Assembly: GCF_900142785.1 (NCBI RefSeq)
Contig: NZ_FRCD01000003.1
Coordinates: forward strand, 124,001 to 188,000
DNA length: 64,000 bases
Direction of reading: 5' to 3'
Origin: Chryseobacterium carnipullorum
Lineage (GTDB): Bacteria > Bacteroidota > Bacteroidia > Flavobacteriales > Weeksellaceae
Shown here: one piece after another, positions 9,670 to 18,648 of the stretch
How the letters are laid out: each line of letters begins with the position of its first letter
Position numbering within the stretch: position 1 is the stretch's first letter
Translations under genes and position numbers: made by a program
Notes under the pieces: model-generated
What the model saw: only the letters and a program-made list of their open reading frames with translations
The model's database searches: none
What the model was told of the DNA's origin: nothing

Positions 9670-10529
9670 AAGGAATCATATTAGCCGGAGGATCCGGAAC
9701 AAGACTTTACCCTCTTACAATCGCAGTAAGCAAGCAGCTTATGCCTGTTTATGACAAACCAATGATCTATTATCCCCTATCAACGTTGCTACTGGCAGGG
9801 ATCAAAGATATTTTGATCATCACAACGCCCCATGACCAGCCAGGGTTTATTAAGCTTTTAGGTGACGGATCTCAGATCGGATGTAACATAGAATATGTTG
9901 TACAACCAAGTCCAGACGGACTGGCTCAGGCTTTCATTTTAGGTGACACTTTCATCGGAAATGATCCTGTTGCCCTTGTTTTAGGAGACAATATATTCTA
10001 CGGTTCTGAAATGGGCACCTTGCTTAAAAATAAAACCAATCCACAGGGTGGTGTTGTTTTCGCCTACCACGTATCTGACCCGGAAAGATACGGTGTTGTA
10101 GAATTTGACAATGATTTTAAGGCTATTTCTATAGAAGAAAAACCTTTAAATCCAAAATCAAACTATGCAGTTCCAGGGCTTTATTTTTATGATAATGAGG
10201 TTGTGGAAATAGCAAAAAATATTCAACCCTCCCCAAGAGGAGAGCTTGAAATCACGGACGTCAACAACGTTTATTTAAGCAAAGATAAGCTTGAGGTAGG
10301 TGTTCTTGACAGAGGTACTGCCTGGCTGGATACTGGAACTTTTGATTCTCTGCATGATGCTTCTGAATTTGTAAGCGTTATTGAAAAAAGACAGGGTTTC
10401 AAAATCGGATGTATAGAAGAAATTGCCTTCAGAAACAAATTTATCAACGAAGAAAAGCTACTGGAAACTGCCGAAAAATATGGAAAAAGCGGTTACGGTG
10501 AATACCTTAAACAACTCGTCAAAAAATAG
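9666..10529 (+). CDS. rmlA: Glucose-1-phosphate thymidylyltransferase
   Basis: RmlA joins dTTP and glucose-1-phosphate to give dTDP-glucose, the RmlB substrate. The 287-residue protein has the nucleotidyltransferase signature [11 protein letters not shown] near the N-terminus, [25 protein letters not shown], the LGDNIFYG metal-binding segment, and [20 protein letters not shown]. Length and motifs are typical of the short RmlA form. It overlaps the preceding gene through an ATGA junction. It ends the first transcription unit; a strong hairpin lies at 10552-10583. Confidence 0.97.
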   Translation: MKGIILAGGSGTRLYPLTIAVSKQLMPVYDKPMIYYPLSTLLLAGIKDILIITTPHDQPGFIKLLGDGSQIGCNIEYVVQPSPDGLAQAFILGDTFIGNDPVALVLGDNIFYGSEMGTLLKNKTNPQGGVVFAYHVSDPERYGVVEFDNDFKAISIEEKPLNPKSNYAVPGLYFYDNEVVEIAKNIQPSPRGELEITDVNNVYLSKDKLEVGVLDRGTAWLDTGTFDSLHDASEFVSVIEKRQGFKIGCIEEIAFRNKFINEEKLLETAEKYGKSGYGEYLKQLVKK

Positions 10530-10551
10530 CATTATAGTATTTATAAATTTC

Positions 10552-10583
10552 AACAACTATTGGCTTTACAGCCGATAGTTGTT
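10552..10583 (+). terminator. Hairpin after rmlA
   Basis: A 14-bp stem with one G-T wobble (10552-10565 paired with 10570-10583) has the tetraloop TTAC. It lies 22 bp after the rmlA stop. No T-run follows, so it may be a weak terminator or an RNA 3'-end stabiliser. Its left arm and loop share the string AACTATTGGCTTTA with the hairpin at 13155-13186. Confidence 0.6.
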
Positions 10584-10694
10584 AATATAAAACATTCTAT
10601 TCCTTTATTGTAATCTGAAGCAGATATTTTGTTGTGGATTTTTATACAAAGTTATATAATAATAACAGGCTTCTTCCGATAGTAATTTTATAAT

Positions 10695-10702
10695 TAACTT
10701 TG
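10695..10702 (+). promoter_or_regulatory. -7 element for the 3-amino-sugar operon
   Basis: TAACTTTG fits TAnnTTTG and lies 32 bp before the ketoisomerase start, after the rmlA hairpin. No clear TTG at -33 is visible. Confidence 0.55.
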
Positions 10703-10733
10703 GGGACTTTAAAGAACTTTTTTAGAAACATTA

Positions 10734-11147
10734 ATGGAATACAATACACCACAAATCGTTACATTTGACAAAATAGGATCATCACAACTTGGCTACATTA
10801 CGATAGCAGAGACGCAGAAGAATGTTCCTTTTGAAATACAACGTGTCTACTGGACCTACTATACGCCTCATGATGTAACGAGAGGCGGCCATGCCCATAA
10901 GGAACTGCAGCAGATGATATTTGCTGTTTCCGGGACCATTATCTTTAATACGGAAGACGAGAATGGCAAAAAAGAGACCTTTACTTTAGATCATCCTACA
11001 AAAGGCTTATATATTCCAAAACTCGTATGGCGAGACATTCAGTTCTCACATAATGCTGTACTGTTGTGTCTGGCTTCAGAAATATATGATGAAGAAGACT
11101 ACTTTAGAGATTATGAAGAATTTAAAAAAATTACAGCCCAAAAGTAA
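10734..11147 (+). CDS. dTDP-4-keto-6-deoxyhexose 3,4-ketoisomerase (FdtA/QdtA/WxcM-like)
   Basis: This 137-residue cupin moves the keto group of dTDP-4-keto-6-deoxyglucose from C4 to C3, preparing C3 for transamination. The signature RGGHAHKELQQ (His53 and His55 as likely catalytic residues) and the beta-barrel cupin pattern are clear. FdtA makes the galacto and QdtA the gluco epimer. As I recall, a Tyr/Arg pair marks QdtA; Tyr21 and Arg100 here would then favour QdtA and a Qui3N product, but this depends on my hand alignment. It starts an operon with an acyltransferase and an aminotransferase, the same trio as in known dTDP-Fuc3NAc/Qui3NAc pathways. Confidence 0.88.
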   Translation: MEYNTPQIVTFDKIGSSQLGYITIAETQKNVPFEIQRVYWTYYTPHDVTRGGHAHKELQQMIFAVSGTIIFNTEDENGKKETFTLDHPTKGLYIPKLVWRDIQFSHNAVLLCLASEIYDEEDYFRDYEEFKKITAQK

Positions 11148-11179
11148 AGAAGTCAGAAATCATAATACCTAAAAAATAT

Positions 11180-11959
11180 ATGAAATTCAATAATAGGAAT
11201 GTATATATCAGTGAAAAAGCCAAAATAGGCAAAAATGTCAGAATAGGCGACAATACTGTTATATATGACAATGTGATCATCGGTGATAATTCTATTATCT
11301 GTAACGACTGTGTGATAGGAGAACCTGTAAATGATTACTATTTTACCAGCAGTTACGAAAACCCTGAAACCCTTTTAAAAGAAGGTGCTTTTATCAGAAG
11401 CCATAGTATAATTTATGCAGGTTCTGTTTTTGGGGAAAATTTTTCTACAGGACATCGTGTAACCATACGAGAACATTCAAAATTTGGAAACAACTGCAGA
11501 ATTGGAACTGTTTCAGATATTCAGGGATATGTAGAATTTGGAAACAATTGCTGGTTGCACAGCAATGTGCATATAGGACAGCAATCTAAAATTGGAAATT
11601 TTGTCTTTATTTATCCTTATGCTGTTTTCACCAATGATCCCACCCCTCCTTCAGACACCTGTATTGGTCCTACTGTTGGAGATTTCTCACAAATTGCCGT
11701 GGGTACAGTTCTTTTACCAGCTGCCGAGATCGGAAAGCATTGTTTAGTGGGAGCCCAGTCCCTAGTAGGTGGGAAATATGATGATTATTCTTTAATTATT
11801 GGAAATCCCGCAAAAAAGATCAAGGATGTAAGAGAGCTTAAATCCAGAAATGCAGATAAGTCTCACTATCCATGGCCTTATAGTTTTTCAAGAAATATGC
11901 CTTGGGAACATGAAGGTTTTGAAAATTGGAAATTAAAAAACGGTTACGAAAATGATTAA
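11180..11959 (+). CDS. Left-handed beta-helix sugar N-acyltransferase (FdtC/QdtC-like)
   Basis: The 259-residue hexapeptide-repeat protein is built from IGDN/IGKN turns along most of its length ([22 protein letters not shown], then later coils up to VGAQSLVGG). It has a C-terminal tail ending in a Trp/Pro-rich segment. Proteins of this type acylate the amino group of dTDP-3-amino-3,6-dideoxyhexoses using acetyl-CoA. Position between the ketoisomerase and the aminotransferase supports that role. The acyl donor could be something other than acetyl-CoA, given the ACP modules later in the locus. It overlaps the next gene by 8 bp. Confidence 0.8.
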   Translation: MKFNNRNVYISEKAKIGKNVRIGDNTVIYDNVIIGDNSIICNDCVIGEPVNDYYFTSSYENPETLLKEGAFIRSHSIIYAGSVFGENFSTGHRVTIREHSKFGNNCRIGTVSDIQGYVEFGNNCWLHSNVHIGQQSKIGNFVFIYPYAVFTNDPTPPSDTCIGPTVGDFSQIAVGTVLLPAAEIGKHCLVGAQSLVGGKYDDYSLIIGNPAKKIKDVRELKSRNADKSHYPWPYSFSRNMPWEHEGFENWKLKNGYEND

Positions 11960-13052
11960 CTTTTTAGATCTAAAAAAAATAAACCTAACGTATCAGGAAG
12001 AAATTGAAGATAAACTTTTAAGTGTCTTCAGAAGTGGCTGGTATCTTTTGGGAAATGAACTCAAAAACTTTGAAACCAACCTGGCTTCATACATCGGTTC
12101 TGAATATGCCTTGGGTGTAGCCAACGGTCTGGATGCCCTTCGTCTGATTTTCCGCGCTTATATTCAATTAGGTATAATGAAAGCAGGAGATGAAGTTATT
12201 GTTCCTGCCAATACATATATCGCTTCAGTTCTGGCTTTATCTGACAATGGACTAATTCCTGTATTTGTAGAGCCTGATGTCAACACTTATAATATTGACA
12301 TTACAAAAATTGAAGAAAAAATAAGTTCAAAAACAAAAGCAATACTCATCGTGCATCTTCAGGGAAGAATTGTCTTTTCCGAAGAACTTAAAAATATTGC
12401 CGAAAAATATCATCTAAAAATAGTAGAAGACAACGCTCAAGCGATCGGAGCTGAATGGAATGGTATAAAATCAGGAAATCTTGGTGATGCTGCTGGATTC
12501 AGCTTCTACCCAGGTAAAAACCTAGGAGCCTTGGGCGATGCCGGAGCAGTGACTACAAATGATAAGGAACTTTTTGAAACCATTCGTGCGGTAGCAAATT
12601 ACGGATCAAATCAGAAATATGTGAACATTTATAAAGGATTAAATTCCAGGCTGGATGAAATTCAGGCAGCTGTATTAGATGTAAAGCTAAAGTATATTGG
12701 TCACGAAAATGGAACCAGAAGAGAAATCGCTAAAAGATTTATCTCAGAAATCAATAATCCAAAGATTATCCTTCCTGCAAATCCTGCAGATGAAAACGAG
12801 CACGTATGGCATGTTTTTGTGATAAGAACCGAAAAAAGAGATGAACTTCAAGCTTATTTAACGGAAAAAGGTATTCACACCATCATACACTATCCTATAC
12901 CTCCTCATAAGCAGGAAGCATATAAGGAATATAATGACCTTTCATTCCCTATCACCGAAAAAATGCATGATCAAGTATTGAGTCTTCCTATTTCATCGGT
13001 TTTAGAAGAAGAAGAAATCCAGACTATCATTAAAGCTGTCAATGATTTTTAA
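11952..13052 (+). CDS. dTDP-3-amino-3,6-dideoxyhexose transaminase (DegT/DnrJ/EryC1/StrS family)
   Basis: This PLP-dependent aminotransferase (366 residues) should install the 3-amino group on the ketoisomerase product, with glutamate as donor. It shows the family layout: [11 protein letters not shown] substrate/PLP loop, [39 protein letters not shown], and the PLP lysine Lys189 in [17 protein letters not shown]. The [13 protein letters not shown] form of the lysine motif is typical of the FdtB/QdtB group. It is the last gene of the three-gene operon and is followed by a hairpin at 13155-13186. Confidence 0.9.
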   Translation: MINFLDLKKINLTYQEEIEDKLLSVFRSGWYLLGNELKNFETNLASYIGSEYALGVANGLDALRLIFRAYIQLGIMKAGDEVIVPANTYIASVLALSDNGLIPVFVEPDVNTYNIDITKIEEKISSKTKAILIVHLQGRIVFSEELKNIAEKYHLKIVEDNAQAIGAEWNGIKSGNLGDAAGFSFYPGKNLGALGDAGAVTTNDKELFETIRAVANYGSNQKYVNIYKGLNSRLDEIQAAVLDVKLKYIGHENGTRREIAKRFISEINNPKIILPANPADENEHVWHVFVIRTEKRDELQAYLTEKGIHTIIHYPIPPHKQEAYKEYNDLSFPITEKMHDQVLSLPISSVLEEEEIQTIIKAVNDF

Positions 13053-13154
13053 ATCAGAAATGCATAATTAAATCCCCATTTTATGTATAAAAAACAGCTA
13101 TGCGACTATTTCACATAAATGGTCTGTAAATAAAAATACAATATTACAAATTTT

Positions 13155-13186
13155 AAAAACTATTGGCTTTATGGTCAATAGTTTTT
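13155..13186 (+). terminator. Hairpin terminator after the 3-amino-sugar operon
   Basis: An 11-bp stem (13155-13165 paired with 13176-13186) has a 10-nt loop, and its 3' arm ends in five T. It lies about 100 bp after the aminotransferase stop and before the wzm promoter. It shares the string AACTATTGGCTTTA with the hairpin at 10552-10583. Confidence 0.65.
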
Positions 13187-13283
13187 GTTCATAATAACAA
13201 ATATTATTATATTAGTCAGTATTTTTCATTTTATATGAATTATTATTAACTATTAGGAAAAGTAGAATAAAAATTAAATATTT

Positions 13284-13291
13284 TAAATTTG
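13284..13291 (+). promoter_or_regulatory. -7 element of wzm-wzt
   Basis: TAAATTTG matches TAnnTTTG and lies 15 bp before the ATG at 13307. No convincing TTG at -33. The element overlaps the alternative TTG start at 13289, which argues for the ATG start of wzm. Confidence 0.5.
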
Positions 13292-13306
13292 CATAAACTT
13301 ACACAA

Positions 13307-14155
13307 ATGAATGAACCACAACAAAAGTGGACAGAAACAATTGAAGAGAGCCATTCTCTCTTTGATCTGAAGCTCAAAGAGGTTTGGAAATATAAGGACC
13401 TTGTTTATATGTTTGTAAAAAGAGACTTTGTTTCAAGTTTCAAACAGACTATTTTAGGCCCTATCTGGTTTTTTATTAACCCTATCTTTACAACCATCGT
13501 TTACCTCGTGGTATTTGGTAGAATTGCCAAGCTTCCAACAGATGGGGCGCCTCCCATTTTATTTTACCTTGCCGGCGTTACCCTCTGGAATTATTTTTCC
13601 ACATCGCTGCTTGCCACATCCTCTACATTTTCAGGAAACTCAGCGATCTTTGGAAAAGTTTACTTTCCAAGACTTGTAACTCCCCTGTCTATCGTGCTAT
13701 CCAACCTTATGAGATTTGGAGTACAGTTCCTTTTATTTCTTGTATGCTGGGCTTATTATTTTAGTAAGGGAGCCGTACACCCTAATATCTGGATCTTGGC
13801 CACTCCCTTTCTAATCATCCTTATGGCATTTTTCGCATTAGGGGTCGGAATGATTTTTTCTTCACTTACCACAAAATATAAAGACCTCAGCATGTTATTA
13901 GGATTCGGAGTCAGTCTGTATATGTATTCAACTCCTGTAATCTATCCGGTATCAGCACTAAAAGGTATTTTTAAAAGTTTGGCTTATTATAATCCCCTGA
14001 CAGGTATTTTTGAATGTTTTAAATATGCATGGCTGGGCGTTGGAGATTTCTCACCGGTAATGCTGGGAATCAGCTCAGTGATCATTGTGATTCTTCTGAT
14101 GATCGGAATCGTAGTTTTCAATAAGGTGGAAAAAACCTTTATGGACACTGTGTAA
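13307..14155 (+). CDS. wzm: Polysaccharide ABC transporter permease (Wzm-type)
   Basis: This ABC-2 type permease carries finished lipid-linked glycan across the inner membrane. The product (282 residues from ATG 13307) has a cytoplasmic amphipathic N-terminus, then YMFVKRDFVSSFKQTILGPIWFFINP, the typical ABC-2 glycan-exporter entry, and six hydrophobic segments ending in KTFMDTV. A TTG at 13289 could extend it by six residues but overlaps the -7 element. wzt follows after 40 bp. The pair defines the locus as ABC-transporter dependent, in line with the absence of Wzx and Wzy. Confidence 0.92.
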   Translation: MNEPQQKWTETIEESHSLFDLKLKEVWKYKDLVYMFVKRDFVSSFKQTILGPIWFFINPIFTTIVYLVVFGRIAKLPTDGAPPILFYLAGVTLWNYFSTSLLATSSTFSGNSAIFGKVYFPRLVTPLSIVLSNLMRFGVQFLLFLVCWAYYFSKGAVHPNIWILATPFLIILMAFFALGVGMIFSSLTTKYKDLSMLLGFGVSLYMYSTPVIYPVSALKGIFKSLAYYNPLTGIFECFKYAWLGVGDFSPVMLGISSVIIVILLMIGIVVFNKVEKTFMDTV

Positions 14156-14195
14156 TATTTGCAATCTTTATTAATTTTAAATTCCAATTAAAAAT

Positions 14196-15431
14196 ATGCT
14201 GGCCATAAAAGCAGAAAATATATCAAAACAATACCGTCTGGGACAAGTGGGAACAGGTACCCTGTCTCATGATCTGAACCGTTTTTGGCATAAAGTAAGA
14301 GGTAAGGAAGATCCTTATTTAAAAATCGGGGAAACCAATGACAGAACAACAAAAGGAAATTCTGAATACGTATGGTCCCTAAGTGATATCAATTTCGAAA
14401 TTGAGCAAGGAAGTGCAGTAGGGATCATAGGCCGGAATGGAGCAGGAAAATCTACTTTGCTTAAAATCTTAAGTAAAATAACCAAACCTACCACAGGAAA
14501 AATTTATACCAATGGAAGAATTGCTTCTTTACTGGAAGTGGGCACAGGCTTTCATCCCGAGATGACAGGTCGTGAAAACGTTTATCTCAATGGGGCTATT
14601 CTGGGAATGACACGAAAAGAGATTACACGAAAATTTGATGAAATCGTTGCTTTTTCAGGGGTAGAAAGATATATTGACACTCCGGTAAAAAGGTATTCTT
14701 CTGGAATGTATGTTCGTTTAGCATTTGCCGTAGCCGCGCATCTGGAATCAGAAATTTTGATTGTTGATGAAGTTTTAGCGGTGGGTGATGCTGATTTTCA
14801 GAAAAAATGTTTGGGAAAAATGGGCGATGTGACCAAGGGAGAAGGACGTACGATCTTATTTGTGAGCCACAATATGGCTGCCGTTAAACAATTATGTAAT
14901 ACAGGCATTCTCATGAAACACGGCAATATTGTAGATCAGGGTGGTGTCAATAAAATAATGGAGAACTACATCATTAATGAATTATCCCCTAATTCAGAAT
15001 TCAAATATATTGAAGATTTAAGTAAAAAAGCTCAAATTCATAATATTAAAATTTCGAATAATAAACATATTGAGACAACAGAGTTCAGCCATATAGATGA
15101 TATCAATATTACGATAGACTACATCAACAGGAGTGTTGACAAGGGAGTCCGTATTAATATTGCCATACTGGATAAGTTTGAAAATGTCATCTTTATTACA
15201 AGAAAAAGATTTGAAGACATGCACGAAAACAGCCTATCCTTACAGATTGAAGGAAACAGACTGATTCCTAATACCTATATACTTTCCGTTGCTTTGGATA
15301 CTCCCGGAGTAGAGCTTTACGATTATATAAAAGGAGGCATACAGATTAATATCGTTGAAACAGGGCATGAAAACTTTCTTGCAGGAGATACAGATAATGG
15401 TATAATTCATCCTCCTGTAATCTGGATGTAA
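14196..15431 (+). CDS. wzt: Polysaccharide ABC transporter ATPase with Wzt C-terminal domain
   Basis: This is the ATPase partner of Wzm. The 411-residue protein has Walker A GRNGAGKST (79-87), signature YSSGM (167-171), Walker B ILIVDE (187-192), and the H-loop in LFVSHNMAAVKQLC. After the nucleotide-binding domain (to about residue 250) comes a beta-rich region of about 150 residues that matches the Wzt carbohydrate-binding domain. In characterised systems that domain recognises the glycan's non-reducing-end cap and sets chain length, so export here may depend on a terminal modification. The gene overlaps the next start by 1 bp. Confidence 0.93.
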   Translation: MLAIKAENISKQYRLGQVGTGTLSHDLNRFWHKVRGKEDPYLKIGETNDRTTKGNSEYVWSLSDINFEIEQGSAVGIIGRNGAGKSTLLKILSKITKPTTGKIYTNGRIASLLEVGTGFHPEMTGRENVYLNGAILGMTRKEITRKFDEIVAFSGVERYIDTPVKRYSSGMYVRLAFAVAAHLESEILIVDEVLAVGDADFQKKCLGKMGDVTKGEGRTILFVSHNMAAVKQLCNTGILMKHGNIVDQGGVNKIMENYIINELSPNSEFKYIEDLSKKAQIHNIKISNNKHIETTEFSHIDDINITIDYINRSVDKGVRINIAILDKFENVIFITRKRFEDMHENSLSLQIEGNRLIPNTYILSVALDTPGVELYDYIKGGIQINIVETGHENFLAGDTDNGIIHPPVIWM

Positions 15432-16753
15432 TGATGAAAAAAAAAATATTAGTTTTATCTACAGGTGATGTCAATGGGGCATATGAGGCGATGTATAAAG
15501 TCGCTCATATCTTAAAAAATATGGGCCATGAAGTGGTATTATGTGTCCGCAACAAAACAAAAACTGATGATTTTATAAAACCATATATTCATATACAAAA
15601 TGTCCCGCCTCCTAAAAAAAACTTTTTTATAGAGAAGGTTGTTCGAAAAATTAAAGCATACCTCCCACAGTCAGAACCAGAAAAAGCCGTACAGCCAAAA
15701 CTGACCACAGACAGAAAATATTCTTTCCTAAGTAAAGACGAAATTACAGAAAATATTAATGTAGATAGTCTGCTAAAATCAGTAGGATTCATACCTGAAT
15801 ATATTTTCACAGGGATGACAATTGATTTTCTTAACAGCACTGATCTTTTTAATATTTATAAAGCTACCCAAGCCAAAATGTATAATATCACGGTGGATAT
15901 GAACCATTTTACAGGTGGATGTCATTTTTCATGGGGTTGTGAAGGATATGTCAACAATTGTGAGCATTGTCCTGCAATTCTTGAAGAATCGCAAAAGTTT
16001 GTGGCAAAAGACAATTTAGAAAGGAAATATGATAATGCTCAAAAAGCTTTTTTTCAGATCATAGCCGGATCCGGTTTAACATTAGAGCAGGCTAAAAAAT
16101 CAAAAATCTATAAAAACCAGGAAATTATATATAATGTCAATAGTTTAATAGATACCACCCTGCTGAATGATAGAAATAAAAATATAGCCAAAGCCGTTTT
16201 TTCATTATCTGATGACCATTTTTATATACTCACCGGAGCACAGAACATGGAGGATCCTAGAAAAGGCTTTAAATATCTCATTGAAGCTTTGGAACTGCTG
16301 GATAAGCAGCTTCCGGATGAGAAAAAAAAGAAAATATGCCTTTTAGTCGTATCCAACAGTATCAATGAAGAATTTGACAGGATTCATTTTAAAAAACAAA
16401 AAATAGATTACATAAAAGACTACAGATTGTTGTCATTATTATATCAGGCCACGGATGTTTATATCAATACATCCATTGAAGATTCCGGTCCTATGATGGT
16501 TTCAGAAGCGTTAGCGTGTGGAACACCCGTTGTAGGGTTTGATACAGGAGTAGTCACCAATATGGTTGTAGATGATTACAACGGGTATAAAATACCAATG
16601 AAAGACAGCCAAAAATTGGCGGAAGGAATTCAAAAGATATTTGAACTGGATAAAGACCGCTATGCTGCTTTTTCAAAAAATGCAGTACAGCAGGTGAAGG
16701 AGTTTTCTTCCTATGAATATGCTGAAAACATTTTTACAAAAATTTTAGAATAG
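15431..16753 (+). CDS. GT4-type glycosyltransferase with Cys-rich insertion
   Basis: The 440-residue GT-B protein has an N-terminal Rossmann half (ILVLSTGDVNGAYEAMYKVAHILKNMGHEVVLCV). A central segment FTGGCHFSWGCEGYVNNCEHCP carries four cysteines, a pattern common in GT4 enzymes from Bacteroidetes polysaccharide loci. The C-terminal donor-binding half shows the E-x7-E motif (EDSGPMMVSEALACGTPVVGFDTG). The cysteines may bind a metal or form disulfides. Donor and acceptor are unknown. It follows wzt directly, with ATG 15431 or 15434 as start, and the ATP-grasp gene comes 3 bp later. Confidence 0.85.
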   Translation: MMKKKILVLSTGDVNGAYEAMYKVAHILKNMGHEVVLCVRNKTKTDDFIKPYIHIQNVPPPKKNFFIEKVVRKIKAYLPQSEPEKAVQPKLTTDRKYSFLSKDEITENINVDSLLKSVGFIPEYIFTGMTIDFLNSTDLFNIYKATQAKMYNITVDMNHFTGGCHFSWGCEGYVNNCEHCPAILEESQKFVAKDNLERKYDNAQKAFFQIIAGSGLTLEQAKKSKIYKNQEIIYNVNSLIDTTLLNDRNKNIAKAVFSLSDDHFYILTGAQNMEDPRKGFKYLIEALELLDKQLPDEKKKKICLLVVSNSINEEFDRIHFKKQKIDYIKDYRLLSLLYQATDVYINTSIEDSGPMMVSEALACGTPVVGFDTGVVTNMVVDDYNGYKIPMKDSQKLAEGIQKIFELDKDRYAAFSKNAVQQVKEFSSYEYAENIFTKILE

Positions 16754-16756
16754 AAT

Positions 16757-17902
16757 ATGATCAAAAGACTCTATAATAAAAAAATTGCAATATTAGGAGC
16801 CAGCTACTTACAGCTTCCCCTTGTACAAAAGGCGAAAGAGAATGGACTTGAAGTTCATTGTTTTGCCTGGGACGACGGACGCGCAGTTTGTAAAGATATT
16901 GCTGATTGCTTCTATGACATTTCCGTCCTGGAGAAAGAGCTTATTCTTACTGAATGTGAAAAAATCGGAATACACGGCATCCTTACAATCGCTACAGACA
17001 TCTGTATTCCTACCATATCATACGTAGCCAACCATTTAAAACTGTCAGGAAACAGTATTGAATGTTCATTACTGACCACCAATAAATCTTTAATGAGGAA
17101 ATGCTTTGAAGAGAATGGTATTGAATCTCCTAAGTCGGTCACAGTTTCTGAATTTAAACCAGAAGACTTCCAATCATTTACTTACCCTGTTATCATTAAG
17201 CCATCCGACAGATCGGGAAGCTTAGGGGTCATAAAAGCATCTTCTCTTGAAGAATGCAAAAAAGCAATTGAAAATGCTGTCAGTGTTTCTTTTTCTAAAA
17301 CATGTGTTGTTGAAGAATTTGTTGCAGGGAAAGAAGTGAGTGTAGAAACCGTTAGTTTTAAAGGAAAACACCGGATCATTACCATTACAGATAAAGAAAT
17401 AACCGCAGAGCCGTATTTTGTAGAGTTAGCCCACCATCAGCCAAGTGCTTTTTCTGAAGAAATCAAGAATAAAATCAATGAAATAAGCTATGCTATTTTA
17501 AATGCTACAAAAGTTGAAAACGGAGCTTCCCACATAGAACTTATGATCACAGAAGATGAAAAGGTCTATCCCATAGAAATAGGAAGCCGTATGGGTGGGG
17601 ATTTTATAGGCTCGGATCTTGTTCCTTTATCTACAGGTTTTGACTATATGCAAGCTGTATTGGATATCGCACTGGATCAGTATATTCTACCTGAAAGCAT
17701 ACAATCAACAGCCTTCTCAGGGGTCTATTTTTTATCAAAAGAAACAGAGTTTCTTCTTCCTTTTATCAGCAGTAACAAAGAAGAAAAAGATATTGTAAAA
17801 AAAGAACTTTTATCAGATCATCTCCAACCGGCCCACTCCAGTAATGACAGATCCGGTTACTTAATTTATAAGTCTGATCACAAAATAAAAGTAACAGGAT
17901 AA
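16757..17902 (+). CDS. ATP-grasp ligase of unknown substrate
   Basis: The 381-residue protein has a pre-ATP-grasp Rossmann domain (KIAILGASYLQLPLVQKAKENGLEVHCF), an ATP-binding lid region (YPVIIKPSDRSGSLGV, about 143-158) and the metal-binding IEIGSRMGGD (about 275-284). ATP-grasp enzymes activate a carboxylate as acyl phosphate and couple it to an amine, thiol or similar nucleophile. Next to NeuD-type acyltransferase and WecE genes, it may couple an amino acid or hydroxy acid to an amino sugar. That is inference from position only. The fold assignment is firm; the substrate is not known. Confidence 0.8.
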   Translation: MIKRLYNKKIAILGASYLQLPLVQKAKENGLEVHCFAWDDGRAVCKDIADCFYDISVLEKELILTECEKIGIHGILTIATDICIPTISYVANHLKLSGNSIECSLLTTNKSLMRKCFEENGIESPKSVTVSEFKPEDFQSFTYPVIIKPSDRSGSLGVIKASSLEECKKAIENAVSVSFSKTCVVEEFVAGKEVSVETVSFKGKHRIITITDKEITAEPYFVELAHHQPSAFSEEIKNKINEISYAILNATKVENGASHIELMITEDEKVYPIEIGSRMGGDFIGSDLVPLSTGFDYMQAVLDIALDQYILPESIQSTAFSGVYFLSKETEFLLPFISSNKEEKDIVKKELLSDHLQPAHSSNDRSGYLIYKSDHKIKVTG

Positions 17903-17948
17903 AATCCTTAAGATAGAAACAGATTTTAAAGCATATAATACACCCGTT

Positions 17949-18581
17949 ATGAAACGAATTGCCATCATAGGATCAGGCCATTTAGGCCAGCAGATTGCTT
18001 ATCATATTCATCATGATTCCAATGATAAAGTGATTGCTTTTTTTGATGAATTTCAGCATGTCAACACCATAATAGATGACATCCCGGTAATTGGTGGAAA
18101 TAATGATGTGATAACAAAATACCAGCAAAATGAATTCGATGCCATCTTAATAGCGATTGGCTATAAACATATGAATGCGAAAAAAGAACTGTTTCAAAAA
18201 CTTGACGGAAAGGTTCCTTTTCATACCTTTATCCATTCTTCATGTTACAAAGACCCTTCTGCTACCATTGGACCGGGATCTGTAATATATCCCGGGTGCG
18301 TTATTGATCAGAACGTCAGCATTGAAGAAAATGTACTGATCAATATTTCATGTACAGTGGCTCATGATTCGGTTATAGGAAAACATTCGTTCTTATCCCC
18401 TTCTGTGGCCATTGCAGGTTTTGTAAAAATTAGAGAACAGTGTATTATCGGTATTAATTCTACCATTATAGATAATATAACGATCGCGGCACAAACCCAT
18501 ATTGGAGGAGGTGGCGTCGTCATTAAAAACATTGATATACCGGGATTATATGTAGGAAATCCGGTGAGGTATATACGATAA
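17949..18581 (+). CDS. NeuD/PglD-type sugar O/N-acyltransferase
   Basis: The 210-residue protein has the two-part NeuD/PglD architecture: an N-terminal Rossmann-like nucleotide-sugar domain (IAIIGSGHLGQQIAYHI) and a C-terminal left-handed beta-helix from about residue 95 (ATIGPGSVIYPGCVIDQNVSIEENV...). It ends with the family-typical GNPVRYIR. Relatives acetylate the 4-amino group of UDP- or dTDP-4-amino-6-deoxy sugars, or O-acetylate sialic acid. The next gene, wecE, makes dTDP-Fuc4N, so N-acylation of that amine is the simplest reading. Confidence 0.85.
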   Translation: MKRIAIIGSGHLGQQIAYHIHHDSNDKVIAFFDEFQHVNTIIDDIPVIGGNNDVITKYQQNEFDAILIAIGYKHMNAKKELFQKLDGKVPFHTFIHSSCYKDPSATIGPGSVIYPGCVIDQNVSIEENVLINISCTVAHDSVIGKHSFLSPSVAIAGFVKIREQCIIGINSTIIDNITIAAQTHIGGGGVVIKNIDIPGLYVGNPVRYIR

Positions 18582-18648
18582 AATAAATGTATTTTTATAT
18601 CGTCACATCTTAGAAGCTTATAAATAAAGATTCAAAATTTAAAACACT

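Noticed and set aside
13289..13306. TTG start giving a longer Wzm
   Set aside because: The TTG lies within the TAAATTTG promoter element; the ATG at 13307 fits better.
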